From positions 21,948,001-22,012,000 of the forward strand of contig JBHGNT010000009.1 of assembly GCA_043228905.1 (NCBI GenBank): 64,000 nt of DNA, read 5' to 3'. Of this stretch, positions 1-9,700 are shown one piece after another (the first letter of the stretch is position 1; every line of letters starts with the position of its first letter). Under the pieces are notes generated by a model. It was not told where the DNA came from and searched no databases. It was given only the letters and a program-made list of their open reading frames with translations. The stretch comes from Azolla caroliniana (taxonomy: Eukaryota > Polypodiophyta). Made by a program: the position numbers and the translations under genes.

Positions 1-7
1 GATACGG

Positions 8-937
8 ATGCTGAAGAAGGCTCTTCACCGAACCTTCTCAATGAAGGACCTGGGTCCGGCGAGGCAAATACTAGGGATGCACATCATCCGGGACCGGAAG
101 AAGAAGCAGTTGTGGCTGTCACAGGAGAAGTACGTGACAAAGGTGCTTCACCGGTTCAACATGTCGGAAGCAAGACCGGTCGGGTCAACACTCCCGGCAA
201 ACTGCAAGTTGTCCAGCAAGCAAAGCCCCAAGACAAAGGCTGAGAAGGAGGACATGATGAAAGTACCATATGCCTCTGCCGTCAGGAGCTTGATGTACGC
301 AATGGTGTGTACCCGACCGGACATAGGATATGCAGTCGGAGTGGTGAGCCGGTACATGAGCAATCCCGGCAAAGAGCATTGGAACGCGGCCAAGTGGATA
401 CTCCGATACCTGAAGGGCACGGCAAACGTGTGCCTCCGATTCGGCTCCGGTAAGCCCGAACTCGACGGCTTCACCGATTCGGATATGTCGGCTGATGCAG
501 ATACCAGCCGGTCCACATCAGGGTATGTGATGACGTATGCAGGGGGAGCTGTTTCATGGCAGTCGAGGCTGCAGAAGACGGTTGCGTTGTCAACCACGGA
601 GGCGGAGTACATGGCGGCTGTTGAAGCCGGCAAGGAAATAATATGGATGAAGGACTTCATTAGAGAGCTCGGTATCCGGTAGGAGGAGTACCGACTCTAC
701 TGCGACAGTCAGAGTGCAATCCACCTTGCGAAGAACGCGGCCTATCACTCCCGGACGAAGCACATCCAACGAAGATATCATTGGATCCGGGAAAGGATAG
801 AAGACAAGGAGTTCGTGCTGACGAAGATCCACACGGACGAGAACGGGTCGGATATGCTGACCAAGGTGCTCACACCCGACAAGCTGGAAGCATGCCGGAA
901 GAGGATCGGATTGGAGAGACATCCCATGCCGAAGTGA
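8..937 (+). pseudogene. Ty1/copia pol 3' end (RT end plus RNase H), one in-frame stop
   Basis: This is the C-terminal part of a copia polyprotein. The reading frame enters from the left window edge with the end of reverse transcriptase (MKDLGPARQILGM, then the RPDIGYAVGVVSRYM block). It continues into RNase H (DSDMSADADTSRSTSGYV, ALSTTEAEYMAA, then CDSQSAIHLAKN and the RTKHI motif). A TAG at 680-682 interrupts the frame, but the same frame goes on to a natural TGA at 935-937, so this is one point mutation in an otherwise readable domain. The tail (ENGSDMLTKVL) recurs almost identically at 6163-6274, in a second copy of the same family. The 3' LTR follows 10 bp downstream. The 5' part lies outside the window. 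Confidence 0.93.
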
Positions 938-947
938 AGGGGGAGTT

Positions 948-1260
948 TGTTGGGATTACGGTCCCTTCGGATGGGATGGTCGGATGTCGGAGATGAATGC
1001 CGACAAGCCCGGTTGCGGTTTCGGAACCGGATGATGAAGACCCCGGCTTCGGAGCCGGATGACGAATGTACCCGGAGAGAGATCCGGATGCGGGGACATA
1101 TCTGCGAATATGTTTGCCAAGGGCCCTTGAGGCTATAGTTGTAAATAGCCCCAAAGTCATATGTGTATAAATATGACTTAGGGCAAACAGTTTTAATGTT
1201 GCTACTCATTTTTCTGTTTTTCCACTCAAGAGGAGTGAAGAGAGAGAGCAGCCGTGAGAG
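948..1260 (+). repeat. 3' LTR of the first copia element, left part (before LINE insertion)
   Basis: The LTR starts TGTTGGGATT directly after a polypurine tract (GAAGGGGGAG). It contains the promoter-like GTATAAATATGAC near 1160. A 5'-truncated copy of the same LTR family lies at 20218-20727, matching for example at the GTAAATAGCCC and AGGGCAAAC blocks. That copy shows that the sequence after about 1260 is foreign (a LINE) and that the LTR resumes near 5846. Confidence 0.8.
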
Positions 1261-1333
1261 ATAGATAGATAGATAGATTATATTATCGTCTTCGGAGATC
1301 AAATATGACCTATGAGACCAAAAATATTACATT

Positions 1334-4300
1334 TCACGTGATACGTGTGAAAGTGAGTAGTGACTCTCGATGTTCAAGAACTTTACCAATGAATGTTGCA
1401 ATCGAGAGTGCACATTGTGGTTGTGAGAGGAATTCATGCAAAGATTGGGCTCGATCGAAGAGATGTGGAAAGCATGGTCGAATATGATCAAAGGCAGAGC
1501 ATTGTATCAAAGTGTGATACTCAGACTCGCGAACTTGTTTAGGGCAAAGTGTGCATAACCGACCACTCTCATCACTTGTACCCCAACGCCCTGTTTCACA
1601 TCGCAATGCATGTGAGCTAAGTCGCATGGAAGCAATGGTTCGAATGGCAGATAACGGTATGGGCTCTAACATGTATGGATGTGTACGATTTCCCCGTTCC
1701 GCAAAGAATATGGTTTTGTAGTTAGGTGCAACATGTGTAGTATAATGTGTGAAGCGTGAGCCTCCACATTTGTCCCATGTCATGATACATTGGCGTTGCA
1801 AAAATGCCTCATTTATAGAGGAATCTAATGATGCATCATGAAGCAAGTGTCTCGCATCCCATCTACCAAACCATTTTTCTATATCTTGCATCCAACCGGA
1901 ACACAAAATTTTGCTTTTATGCGTCTTTTGGATCTTTTTGCTTGCTTCCCACGCAATTCTAGGAAGTCGATGTGAGGGACTTTTTTGAACCTTAAGCATG
2001 TATTCAACAACCCTTTCCATGGCCATGATCTCAATGGGAAGCGATCCCGTCTTAAGGAGGAGGAGGGTGTAGGGCGTTTGTTTCTTAACTTGTAGAAACT
2101 TGGTAAGAAAATGCTTTTGGACATTTTCAAACTCTTTCCACATAGACTTAGGGATGCTACCGCCCCATACTTCCACCCCATAGAGAAGAACTGGTGTTAC
2201 CAAAGTGTCAAAAAGATATTTCTTGAGGACCCAACACTTAATATCTCCAAGATTGCATGTGTTCTCAAATGCATAGTATGCTCGTTTGCCCGCCTCTAAG
2301 CGGCGTGTAGCACATTCATTCCATCTATGATTTGAAGGAACTTCAAGGCCAAGATATTTGAAGCTTTCCACACATTCAAGTGGCTCATTGTTGTACATAA
2401 TGCATGGTTTATCTCTTTTTTGGCTCTTCACAAGCATAATCTTTGTTTTAGAGCTATTGACACTTAATTTAGTATGCATGCAAAATTTTTCCAATGCCTT
2501 CATAAGCTTTTGTGCATCTCCTAAAGTATTTGCAAAAAGCACTACGTCATCTGCATATAGCAAAAGCATAATCACAACATTCCCAATGGCAACTTCTTCA
2601 ACAGATTCTTCCTTTGCAAACTTGGTAACCATTTCTTCCAATTCATCAATGCATAGACCAAATAGTGTTGGTGAGAGTGGGCATCCTTGCTTAACACCAA
2701 TAGTGCTTTTGAAAAAATCTGAAAGTTTATCTGTCATGCGCACACAACATATAACCTTCTCATAAATTCGGGAAATTGCAAGCATATATTCACTTGGCAC
2801 CTCAAGTTCTTCCATTCGCCTCCAAAGATGCTCACGAGGTACCATATCAAAAGCTTTCTTGAAGTCTACAAAGCAACAATATAAACCTTTACCTCTAAGG
2901 CGACTTTCCTCCATTAATACTCGAAGGGTGATAAGGTGATCAATGGTGCTATGGTGTTTCCGAAAGCCAGCTTGTCCATAAGCTCTCTTACCACTTTTTT
3001 CAGCCCATACACTTATCTTTGATTCCATTATACATCCAAATAGTTTTGCCATTAATGAGCCAACCATGATGGTTCGATAATTGTTTACATTATTTATATC
3101 TCCACCTTTATGTAAAGGTTTGATCCAATTTGTAGTCCAATCGTACGGCATACCATGTTGCAATGCATCATTAAACATATCGCTTATCCATATATGTGCT
3201 TCCTTTCCCGTCCATTTGAGCATTTCAGCCTTTATACATTGAAGATCGCTTGCCTTTCGAGAGGCCAATTTCTTAAGTCCTATGCATATATCTTCAATTG
3301 TAAAGAAGGAAGGCATATGTGAAAGAGAACCATAACACATCATCTTTCCGGCAAGAGATAACTCATATAAATTCTTACAATGCATAGACAAGTCGTGAAG
3401 AGTTAAGTCACCATAACTCTCAACACGTTTTCCCTTTAGATTTCCCCAAAATTTAGCACATGCATGTGCTTTCTCTTGCGTTTGGATAAATTGTTGAGTA
3501 ACTTCCCATATTCTTCTCTTTCTTTGAATAAGCCTTTTATACTCATGCAAATGCTTTTGGTAATTCTCTTTATCCTTAACTACATCCAAAACCATAAGGC
3601 ACTTTCGAGCTTCACGACATTCTTTATCAAACCATTTTTTCCTAAGTTTCTTGGTACATTTCCAAGATGTGCGGTTGGTCGAAAAACATTTGTTTGTACA
3701 TGAGAGAATGACTTTCTTGAAAGCTTCCCATTTGCATTCTAGTGTGGCACCATGTTGTATCTTTGTCATTTGTAACATATCCTCAACCATCTTGGAATAC
3801 ATGGGTGCTCGCTTAAGGTTCATGCTCAAGTGCGGTTGTTTATTATCTTCAATAGCCTTCTCACAATCAAACCTATGCATACATTTGAGATCAATACATA
3901 AAGGCCTATGATCTGATTCCGGTGTCCATTCACCAAGTGAGAATTTATGTATACGATCCAAAATACCTTCGGAAAGTAGCACATAATCAATCACACTATT
4001 TCCGTTGTATTTTCTACATGTAAAACCATTAGTGTTGGGCCATAAGGAAATACCATTTGCAATAAGCAATCCGGTACTATTGCACATTTGTAGGAGTAGT
4101 TTCCCAAATTGGTCCGGATCTTTTTCATCGCTAGAAGAGCGGTTATACATTTGCATATCCTCTTGCATCCTTGAGATATGTGGCATGAAAGATTCTTGTG
4201 AATCAAGTTGGAAACTTCTTGTACGAGCATTCATGTCACCAAAGACAATAACTTCCCCTTTGGATTTGAAATAAGCAATATCATCTTCTAGATTGGCAAA

Positions 4301-4708
4301 CGGTTGATCTTTATCCAAACAAGCATAAAAGTTAGAATCTTGATGAGGAATGTAACATCCAACAACAAAAGTGGGCAAATCATTAGGTGTTTCTATTTTG
4401 AGCCATATGTAGCATTTATTTTCATCATTTTTTATGATTGACACATATTTCTCTATTTCCTTCTTAATCAAACATGCCACCCCTCCTTGTCCTCTTCTTT
4501 GTCTTGGATTTTTCTTCCATATCAAAGAGTGTACATTATAGTTTCCTAAACCTTGAATCCTTTGAGTATCATGCTCCCATGTTTCAACAAGAAGTGTGAT
4601 ATCCGAGTCATTGGTGAACTCCTCTATGCCAAATCCCGCATTCCATGGGTATCCATTGCAATTCCAAAAGCATAGTCGTAAAAGGCGTGGGTTAGTCTCA
4701 TAGATCAC
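1334..4708 (-). CDS. LINE ORF2: AP-endonuclease and reverse transcriptase
   Basis: An intact 1124-residue ORF. An APE-type endonuclease fills about residues 1-275: FWNCNGYPW, LVETWEHD, FGDMNAR, VIDYVLL and a final ESDHRPL. A reverse transcriptase lies at about 530-800, with WIKPLHKGGD, YRTI, GQAGFRKHHST, the first catalytic Asp in FVDFKKAFD, GVKQGCPLSPTLFG and the active-site box LLYADDVVLF, followed by FKYLGLEV. Near the C-terminus a CTLC…H…C cluster looks like the zinc-knuckle tail of many LINEs. No RNase H domain is seen. All catalytic residues I can identify are present, so the protein could be functional. ORF1 ends only a few bases upstream, which suggests coupled translation of a bicistronic RNA. 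Confidence 0.92.
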   Translation of the reverse strand: MIYETNPRLLRLCFWNCNGYPWNAGFGIEEFTNDSDITLLVETWEHDTQRIQGLGNYNVHSLIWKKNPRQRRGQGGVACLIKKEIEKYVSIIKNDENKCYIWLKIETPNDLPTFVVGCYIPHQDSNFYACLDKDQPFANLEDDIAYFKSKGEVIVFGDMNARTRSFQLDSQESFMPHISRMQEDMQMYNRSSSDEKDPDQFGKLLLQMCNSTGLLIANGISLWPNTNGFTCRKYNGNSVIDYVLLSEGILDRIHKFSLGEWTPESDHRPLCIDLKCMHRFDCEKAIEDNKQPHLSMNLKRAPMYSKMVEDMLQMTKIQHGATLECKWEAFKKVILSCTNKCFSTNRTSWKCTKKLRKKWFDKECREARKCLMVLDVVKDKENYQKHLHEYKRLIQRKRRIWEVTQQFIQTQEKAHACAKFWGNLKGKRVESYGDLTLHDLSMHCKNLYELSLAGKMMCYGSLSHMPSFFTIEDICIGLKKLASRKASDLQCIKAEMLKWTGKEAHIWISDMFNDALQHGMPYDWTTNWIKPLHKGGDINNVNNYRTIMVGSLMAKLFGCIMESKISVWAEKSGKRAYGQAGFRKHHSTIDHLITLRVLMEESRLRGKGLYCCFVDFKKAFDMVPREHLWRRMEELEVPSEYMLAISRIYEKVICCVRMTDKLSDFFKSTIGVKQGCPLSPTLFGLCIDELEEMVTKFAKEESVEEVAIGNVVIMLLLYADDVVLFANTLGDAQKLMKALEKFCMHTKLSVNSSKTKIMLVKSQKRDKPCIMYNNEPLECVESFKYLGLEVPSNHRWNECATRRLEAGKRAYYAFENTCNLGDIKCWVLKKYLFDTLVTPVLLYGVEVWGGSIPKSMWKEFENVQKHFLTKFLQVKKQTPYTLLLLKTGSLPIEIMAMERVVEYMLKVQKSPSHRLPRIAWEASKKIQKTHKSKILCSGWMQDIEKWFGRWDARHLLHDASLDSSINEAFLQRQCIMTWDKCGGSRFTHYTTHVAPNYKTIFFAERGNRTHPYMLEPIPLSAIRTIASMRLSSHALRCETGRWGTSDESGRLCTLCPKQVRESEYHTLIQCSAFDHIRPCFPHLFDRAQSLHEFLSQPQCALSIATFIGKVLEHRESLLTFTRIT

Positions 4709-4714
4709 GTGTCC

Positions 4715-5583
4715 CTATTTGCCTACATTTCCATCTTTAGGCACATCCTTAACCTTGTTTTTCAATCTTTCTTCATATGCTTTACGACGAGCATTTTGTT
4801 GTGAGATAGTACGATCTTCACTCACAAAGCATTGTGTACCTTTGAGGTATACCCAACTATTTTCGAGTATGATCCGCCGCTTTGTATCATCTGTCATTGT
4901 GCATACAATAGGCCTTTCTCCGGAGCGAGTAACACCATGTTTCCCAACTCGGTGTGCCCCATATACATTCACATCTGACATCCCATAATGCATGCTAAAA
5001 AATTCACCAATGGCCTTTCCAAGGGATGCGGGTGTTTCCATACTCTCTTCTTTAATCCCACGGACGACAATGTTCTTTGATCGTCGTTCGCGTTCTTTCA
5101 ATTCTCGGACATCTATGCTTTCTATATTCTTCTCTTGATGCATCACATGCATATTAGATGAGTTTGATAACACATCCCCACCACATACATCGGCCCATAA
5201 CTTCGTTGTACATACATTTTTCATCTCACTTACATCCCGCCTCATCGTATCCAATTTTTCTTCTTTTAATGCTTCCTTTAACTCAATCTTGTTAAGGCGC
5301 TCATTTGTTTCAAATGAAGCTCTTTTACATTCTTGAATCTCTTCTTGAAGTTTTGCAACCACTGTTTAAGACTTTCATTCTCAATGACAACACTTTGGAG
5401 CTTAGTATTCTCTTTCATTAACATCCTAATCTCTTCACCTTGCTTGTTTATGGTTTCTTGAAGAGAAATCAAGTGACTCATAAGCATTTTGTCCATTGCA
5501 TTAGAATCGAGATTTGTTGGTGATCTCGGCTCATTATCAATCATACCCCCAAACTTTGCGGCGGTTTTACGAGTATTTGCCAT
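4715..5583 (-). pseudogene. LINE ORF1: coiled coil plus RRM-like RNA-binding protein, frameshifted
   Basis: Two overlapping reading frames form one ORF1. The first starts at 5583 (MANTRKTAAKFGG…) and has a long Leu/Glu/Lys heptad region (about residues 30-75). The second enters near 5362 (KLQEEIQECKRAS…), continues the coiled coil, and then runs into an RRM-like segment (RSKNIVVRGIKEE, then VYGAHRVGK and RPIVCTMTD) with a basic C-terminus (ARRKAYEERLKNK). The two halves join by a frameshift around 5360-5370. That is either a disabling indel or, less likely, a programmed shift. The design resembles trimeric ORF1 proteins that coat LINE RNA. ORF2 starts just downstream. Confidence 0.75.
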
Positions 5584-5845
5584 TGTAGGGACAAACCGTA
5601 CGGGAAAAGAGAGACAAAGAGGGAAGGAGAGAGAATGTACCTTTCACTCGATTTAGGGCTTCAAAATCTACCTTCCGTTTGAGGAACCGTGGGGCAAAGA
5701 TGGCTGCGGATGAAAATGCTCATAACTTCTCGCCACGATAACGGAATTCAGTAAATGAACATTCTTTAGAAAGCTCTCTCAAAGAGCTTTCCAACGAGCT
5801 ATAGAACGTAGAAAACGATGGCCGGAGTGAACTTACAGAGAGCTT

Positions 5846-5849
5846 TGAA

Positions 5850-5881
<32 letters not shown>

Positions 5882-6162
5882 CGTGAGAGAGGAAGAGGTC
5901 GACGCCTCTGTGTAATACCGCCGCCTGTGGCGAGGACAGCGAGCTCAAGGTCGTCGCCTTGCAGCTCGCCATTGTATATTTCCCAGCGTATAGTGATAGT
6001 TGGAGGCTTGCACTCCCGTGGTTTTTCCCGTCTAGGGTTTTCCACGTTAATCCCTGTGTATTCGTGTTTTTCTCTGTGGTTCCTATTTTCTGCTGCATTG
6101 ATTCGCGTTTACTCGGTTGTGGCCGAGTGGTGAAGGTTAATCGGAGCGTCGATTGCTCAACA
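5846..6162 (+). repeat. 3' LTR of the first copia element, right part
   Basis: The continuation of the LTR after the LINE. It starts in a (GA)n tract at about 5850-5876 and contains a block shared with the LTR copy at 20430-20600 (GAGGAAGAGGT, GCCTCTGT, CGTGGTTTTTCCC, TTTTCCACGTTAAT). It ends GCTCAACA at 6162. The next base begins another copia RNase H tail, so this end is the true element boundary. The matching left LTR lies outside the window. Confidence 0.75.
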
Positions 6163-6274
6163 GATCCGCACGGCCGAGAACGGGTCAGATATGCTGACCA
6201 AAGTACTGATACCCGACAAGTTGGATGCATGTCGGAAGCAAATCGGACTAGTAAGAAATCCCATGCCGGAGTGA
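6163..6274 (+). pseudogene. RNase H tail of a second (host) copia element
   Basis: Thirty-seven codons in frame (ENGSDMLTKVLIPDKLDACR…, ending NPMPE and TGA at 6272-6274). They are near-identical to the tail at 830-937. The fragment starts abruptly at the end of the preceding LTR. This shows that one copia inserted into the RNase H region of a relative from the same family. A new LTR begins two bases after the stop. Confidence 0.85.
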
Positions 6275-6275
6275 A

Positions 6276-6534
6276 TGTTGCCGATTAGGAACACAGTCCG
6301 CGGTCAGTCCTTCGACCTAGACCTCCAAGTGGTTGTGGAACAACGAATAGGCGTCTATGCGTAATGCGTAGGGGAATGTTCCCTGTAACCTATCAGTGTA
6401 TAAGGGAGACAGCTACGACCGACTCCTTAGCAAGGGTTACACTTACGTTCTTACATGCTCAGGTATTCCAGACACACAGTGGATTAGCCGTAGCTATACA
6501 CAGACTTTCAGAGAAGATGGAATTCTATTATGAT
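6276..6534 (+). repeat. 3' LTR of the host copia, left part
   Basis: Starts TGTTGCCGATTAGG directly after the pol stop codon. It contains a possible TATA at GTGTATAAGGG (about 6402). It is cut at 6534 by the DNA transposon and resumes at 18414. The last four bases (TGAT, 6531-6534) are one copy of the target duplication. Confidence 0.7.
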
Positions 6535-6559
6535 GGGTAAAAGCATGCGAGTGGAAACA
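6535..6559 (+). repeat. Left terminal inverted repeat
   Basis: 25 bp beginning GGGTAAAAGCATGCGAGTGG. It differs from the right copy only at the fifth base (A here, G there). The palindrome TAGCTAATTAGCTA follows about 6 bp inside the repeat and again near 6594. Confidence 0.9.
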
Positions 6560-6785
6560 CTATTATAGCTAATTAGCTACTAAAATGGCCATAGCTAATT
6601 AGCTATTTGTTTAGCTAGTCTTTTTTGTGGGAAAATCAAATATTTGAAAAACTAATTTATGAAAAAACTCAAATATTTGAACTTCTGTTTCAGACGTAGT
6701 GGAACTTGGGGAATATCACCATCATCTAAGGTCGACTTCAATGTCATCAATTTCCTGTTTAGCCTAAGTCTGATTTTGAACGCAG

Positions 6786-9700
6786 ATGGAGTACTCAGAG
6801 CACGAACGCAGACGTAGCTCCCGCAACAGCAAAAAATCGACATTGCAGATTGAGAGCTACAACACAGAACCCGCTCGATCATCGTCCAGGTATGTTTCAG
6901 TTACAGAAACCCCAAACATTTGTTTTTTCTTTTTGACTACTGTCTGAACTTTGGTGCCGATTCATATTTCCCCAAAATCGAATAGGGCGAAGTCCTTGGA
7001 GTCCCATACAAGGATGTCTCGCAAATCGGGGAGTAGCAACAGGTGTGTTTATATTACTTTTTTTGTGTTTAATCCTGTCTTTAGTGATTAGGGTTTGTGA
7101 TTGAAATTTCTGATTAGGGTTTTTGATTATAAATTTCTGATTAGAATTTCTGAATAGGGTTTCTGGTTACAAATTTTGATTACAAATTAGAATTTCTGAA
7201 TAGGGTTTTTGTTTATAAATTTCTGCTTAGGATTTCTGATTAGGGTTTGTGATTGAAATTTTTTATTAGGGTTTCTGATTGAAATTTCTGATTAGGGTTT
7301 TTGATTATAAATTTCTGATTAGAATTTCTGAATAAGGTTTCTGGTTACAAACTTCTGATTACAGATTTTGATTAGGGTTTCTGATTTCAAACTTCTGATT
7401 ACAGATTTTGATTAGGGTTTCTGATTTCAAATTTCTGAATACAAATTATGATTAGGGTTTCTGATTTGCTAAGTTAAAGATTTTGCACCATTTTTGTTGT
7501 TGTTGATTGGGTTTTTGATTCTCACATATTCTGATTTTGCACTATTTCTGATTTCTGAAATGATATTTCAGATGGCTCGTTCCTCCGTATACGAGAGTGC
7601 TAAACTTCGCAAAATTTTGCGAGACAAAGGAGGACTTCCACAACACCTATGGTCTGTCACTCGAGGGTGTTGACCCTGCTGTCCTAAGTGATAAATTGAT
7701 CAGTGATATAGACTGGATGACAGTATATACAGTGCCTAGAGTCAAAGGCAAGGTCAAGCTGAAGCATGTACGAGCCGACTTGTACGATGACTGCATGAGA
7801 CTACACCAGAAAGTTCATCAGGAGATCCCAGTCAACAATGAGTTGTCAGTTTCATTTGCTAGAGCATTTGCATATGAGTACTGCAAAACAGCGAAGGAAT
7901 CTAGAGACCCTGAAATGTATAGGGTAGCTTGGGCAGTCTATGGTGAGGCATCGGTAAAAAGATGCTGAAAGATGGGGACCTTGGCACAAAAAATAGACAG
8001 ATTTTGGAGCATGGCAGCTGTTGATGCAACTGCCGACTCCCAGCAAGACCGGGGGCATACACCACACCGACACCCAAGGAAAGCCAATGTCGATGATACA
8101 GGTGAGACATTGGTTAGCTATATGCTAAAAAATGTCCATGAAGCCTGTGAGACATTGGCATTTTTTAAGACTGATTTAGAGAAAGCCACAATGGCTTCTG
8201 CAATGGAGAGCAAAGTTACTTCTGCTGTTACAACAATTAGAAATAAGATTCAGGTAACTATTGTTTTGCTGGTATGTGATTGTGTTATAAATAACGGGTA
8301 AAATGTGCTAATCAAGCATTATCTGGAATAGGTTGCGCAACAGGAGCTTGAATTAGAGGGGCCACTGGATCCCCAGCGTAAAATAGAACTGCAAATAGAG
8401 ATCCAGGTTCTTTCAATGAACCTGGACCTTCTAGGTGTAAATACTGTTGCAGATTACAATTTGGATAAGCTTCAAGTAAGTTAACGATTCCTGAGCAAAG
8501 TTGGTGTATCTTTCAACAACAAGAATAATTAATCGGTAAATTTCTCTGTTGCGTTGAAGGAACAATACATTCATCAAGAACAGGTAGTTAGCTACCTTAA
8601 GAAGAAGCTACATTTTGTGGAGGGAATGGTAAGGACCAGACAGGATTTGGACCTGAATATTCTTGCTCCCTTACCAAATGAAGTAGAACCAGAAAATGAT
8701 TTATTGACAGTTCAAGCACGTTGCATCGCTTGCGGGTTAGGTGTGGAGGACAAAACTGCGTCTTTGTTGGTTCACCTACAACCATGCAACCACACATACC
8801 ATCTGCTTTGTTTTCAACATGCCTGTCGAATTGTTGCATTCTGTTTGGGAGATTGCAGTACAACTCTACCAAATGAGTGGAGAAAACAAACAGGTATACC
8901 AAACTGTAGCTAATAAGCTTAGTCTTTTCTAATTAGCTATCCTACTAGCTAATTAGCTACTGGCAGCTAATGAGCTACTAGCTAATTAGCTATCCTAGTA
9001 GCTAATTAGCTATGGTACTAGCTAATTAGCTAGTACCATAGTTGTGTAAAGCTAATAAGCTAATTAGCTACTGCCATAGTTGTGTAAAGTAGCTAATAAG
9101 CTATCCTAGTAGCTAGTTAGCTATGGTACTAGCTAATTAGCTAGTACCATAGTTGTGTAAAAAAGCTAATTAGCTATCCTACTAGCTAATTAGCTACTGG
9201 CAACTAATTAGCTATCCTACTAGCTAATTAGCTACTGACATAGTTGTGTAAAGTAGCTAATAAGCTATCCTAGTAGCTAGTTAGCTATGGTACTAGCTAA
9301 TTAGCTAGTACCATAGTTGTGTAAAAAAGCTAATTAGCTATCCTACTAGCTAATTAGCTACTGGCAACTAATTAGCTATCCTACTAGCTAATTAGCTATC
9401 CTACTAGCTAATTAGCTATCATAGTAGCTAATTAGCTACTGACATAGTTGTGTAAAGTAGCTAATAAGCTATCCTAGTAGCTAATTAGCTACTGGCAGCT
9501 AATTAGCTATCCTAGTAGCTAATTAGCTACTGGCAGCTAATTAGCTGTCCTAGTAGCTAATAAGCTATCCTAGCTACTACATAGTTGAGAAAGTAGCTAA
9601 TTAGCTTTCATTGTAGCTAATTAGCTATCCTAGCTACCACCATAGTTAGTAAAGTAGCTAATTAGCTATCCTAGCTACTACCATAGTTAGTAAAGTAGCT

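Larger units (their letters stand above)
1261..5845 (-). mobile_element. Near full-length LINE inserted in a copia LTR
   Basis: A two-ORF non-LTR retrotransposon on the minus strand. ORF1 is at 5583-4715 (one frameshift) and ORF2 at 4708-1334 (open). The 5' UTR lies at about 5584-5845. The 3' UTR is only about 60 bp. The 3' end carries a GATA/TATC microsatellite instead of poly(A). The insertion splits the copia LTR, and the similar purine-rich sequences at both ends (about 1240-1260 and 5855-5885) look like an imperfect target duplication. The ORF1-plus-APE-RT organisation without RNase H, and the microsatellite tail, differ from the usual angiosperm L1 pattern. The clade is not assigned here. 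Confidence 0.85.

Noticed and set aside
148-660. 170-codon minus-strand frame
   Set aside because: A shadow of the copia RT-RNase H frame on the other strand; no motif of its own.
5849-5878. (GA)n tract as a GAGA-type regulatory site
   Set aside because: It is part of the copia LTR family (also at 20433-20450) and at the LINE insertion edge; microsatellite explanation suffices.
7060-7560. Interstitial telomere repeat (TTAGGGTTT words)
   Set aside because: The words are spaced 25-60 bp apart in longer units and are not tandem TTTAGGG.
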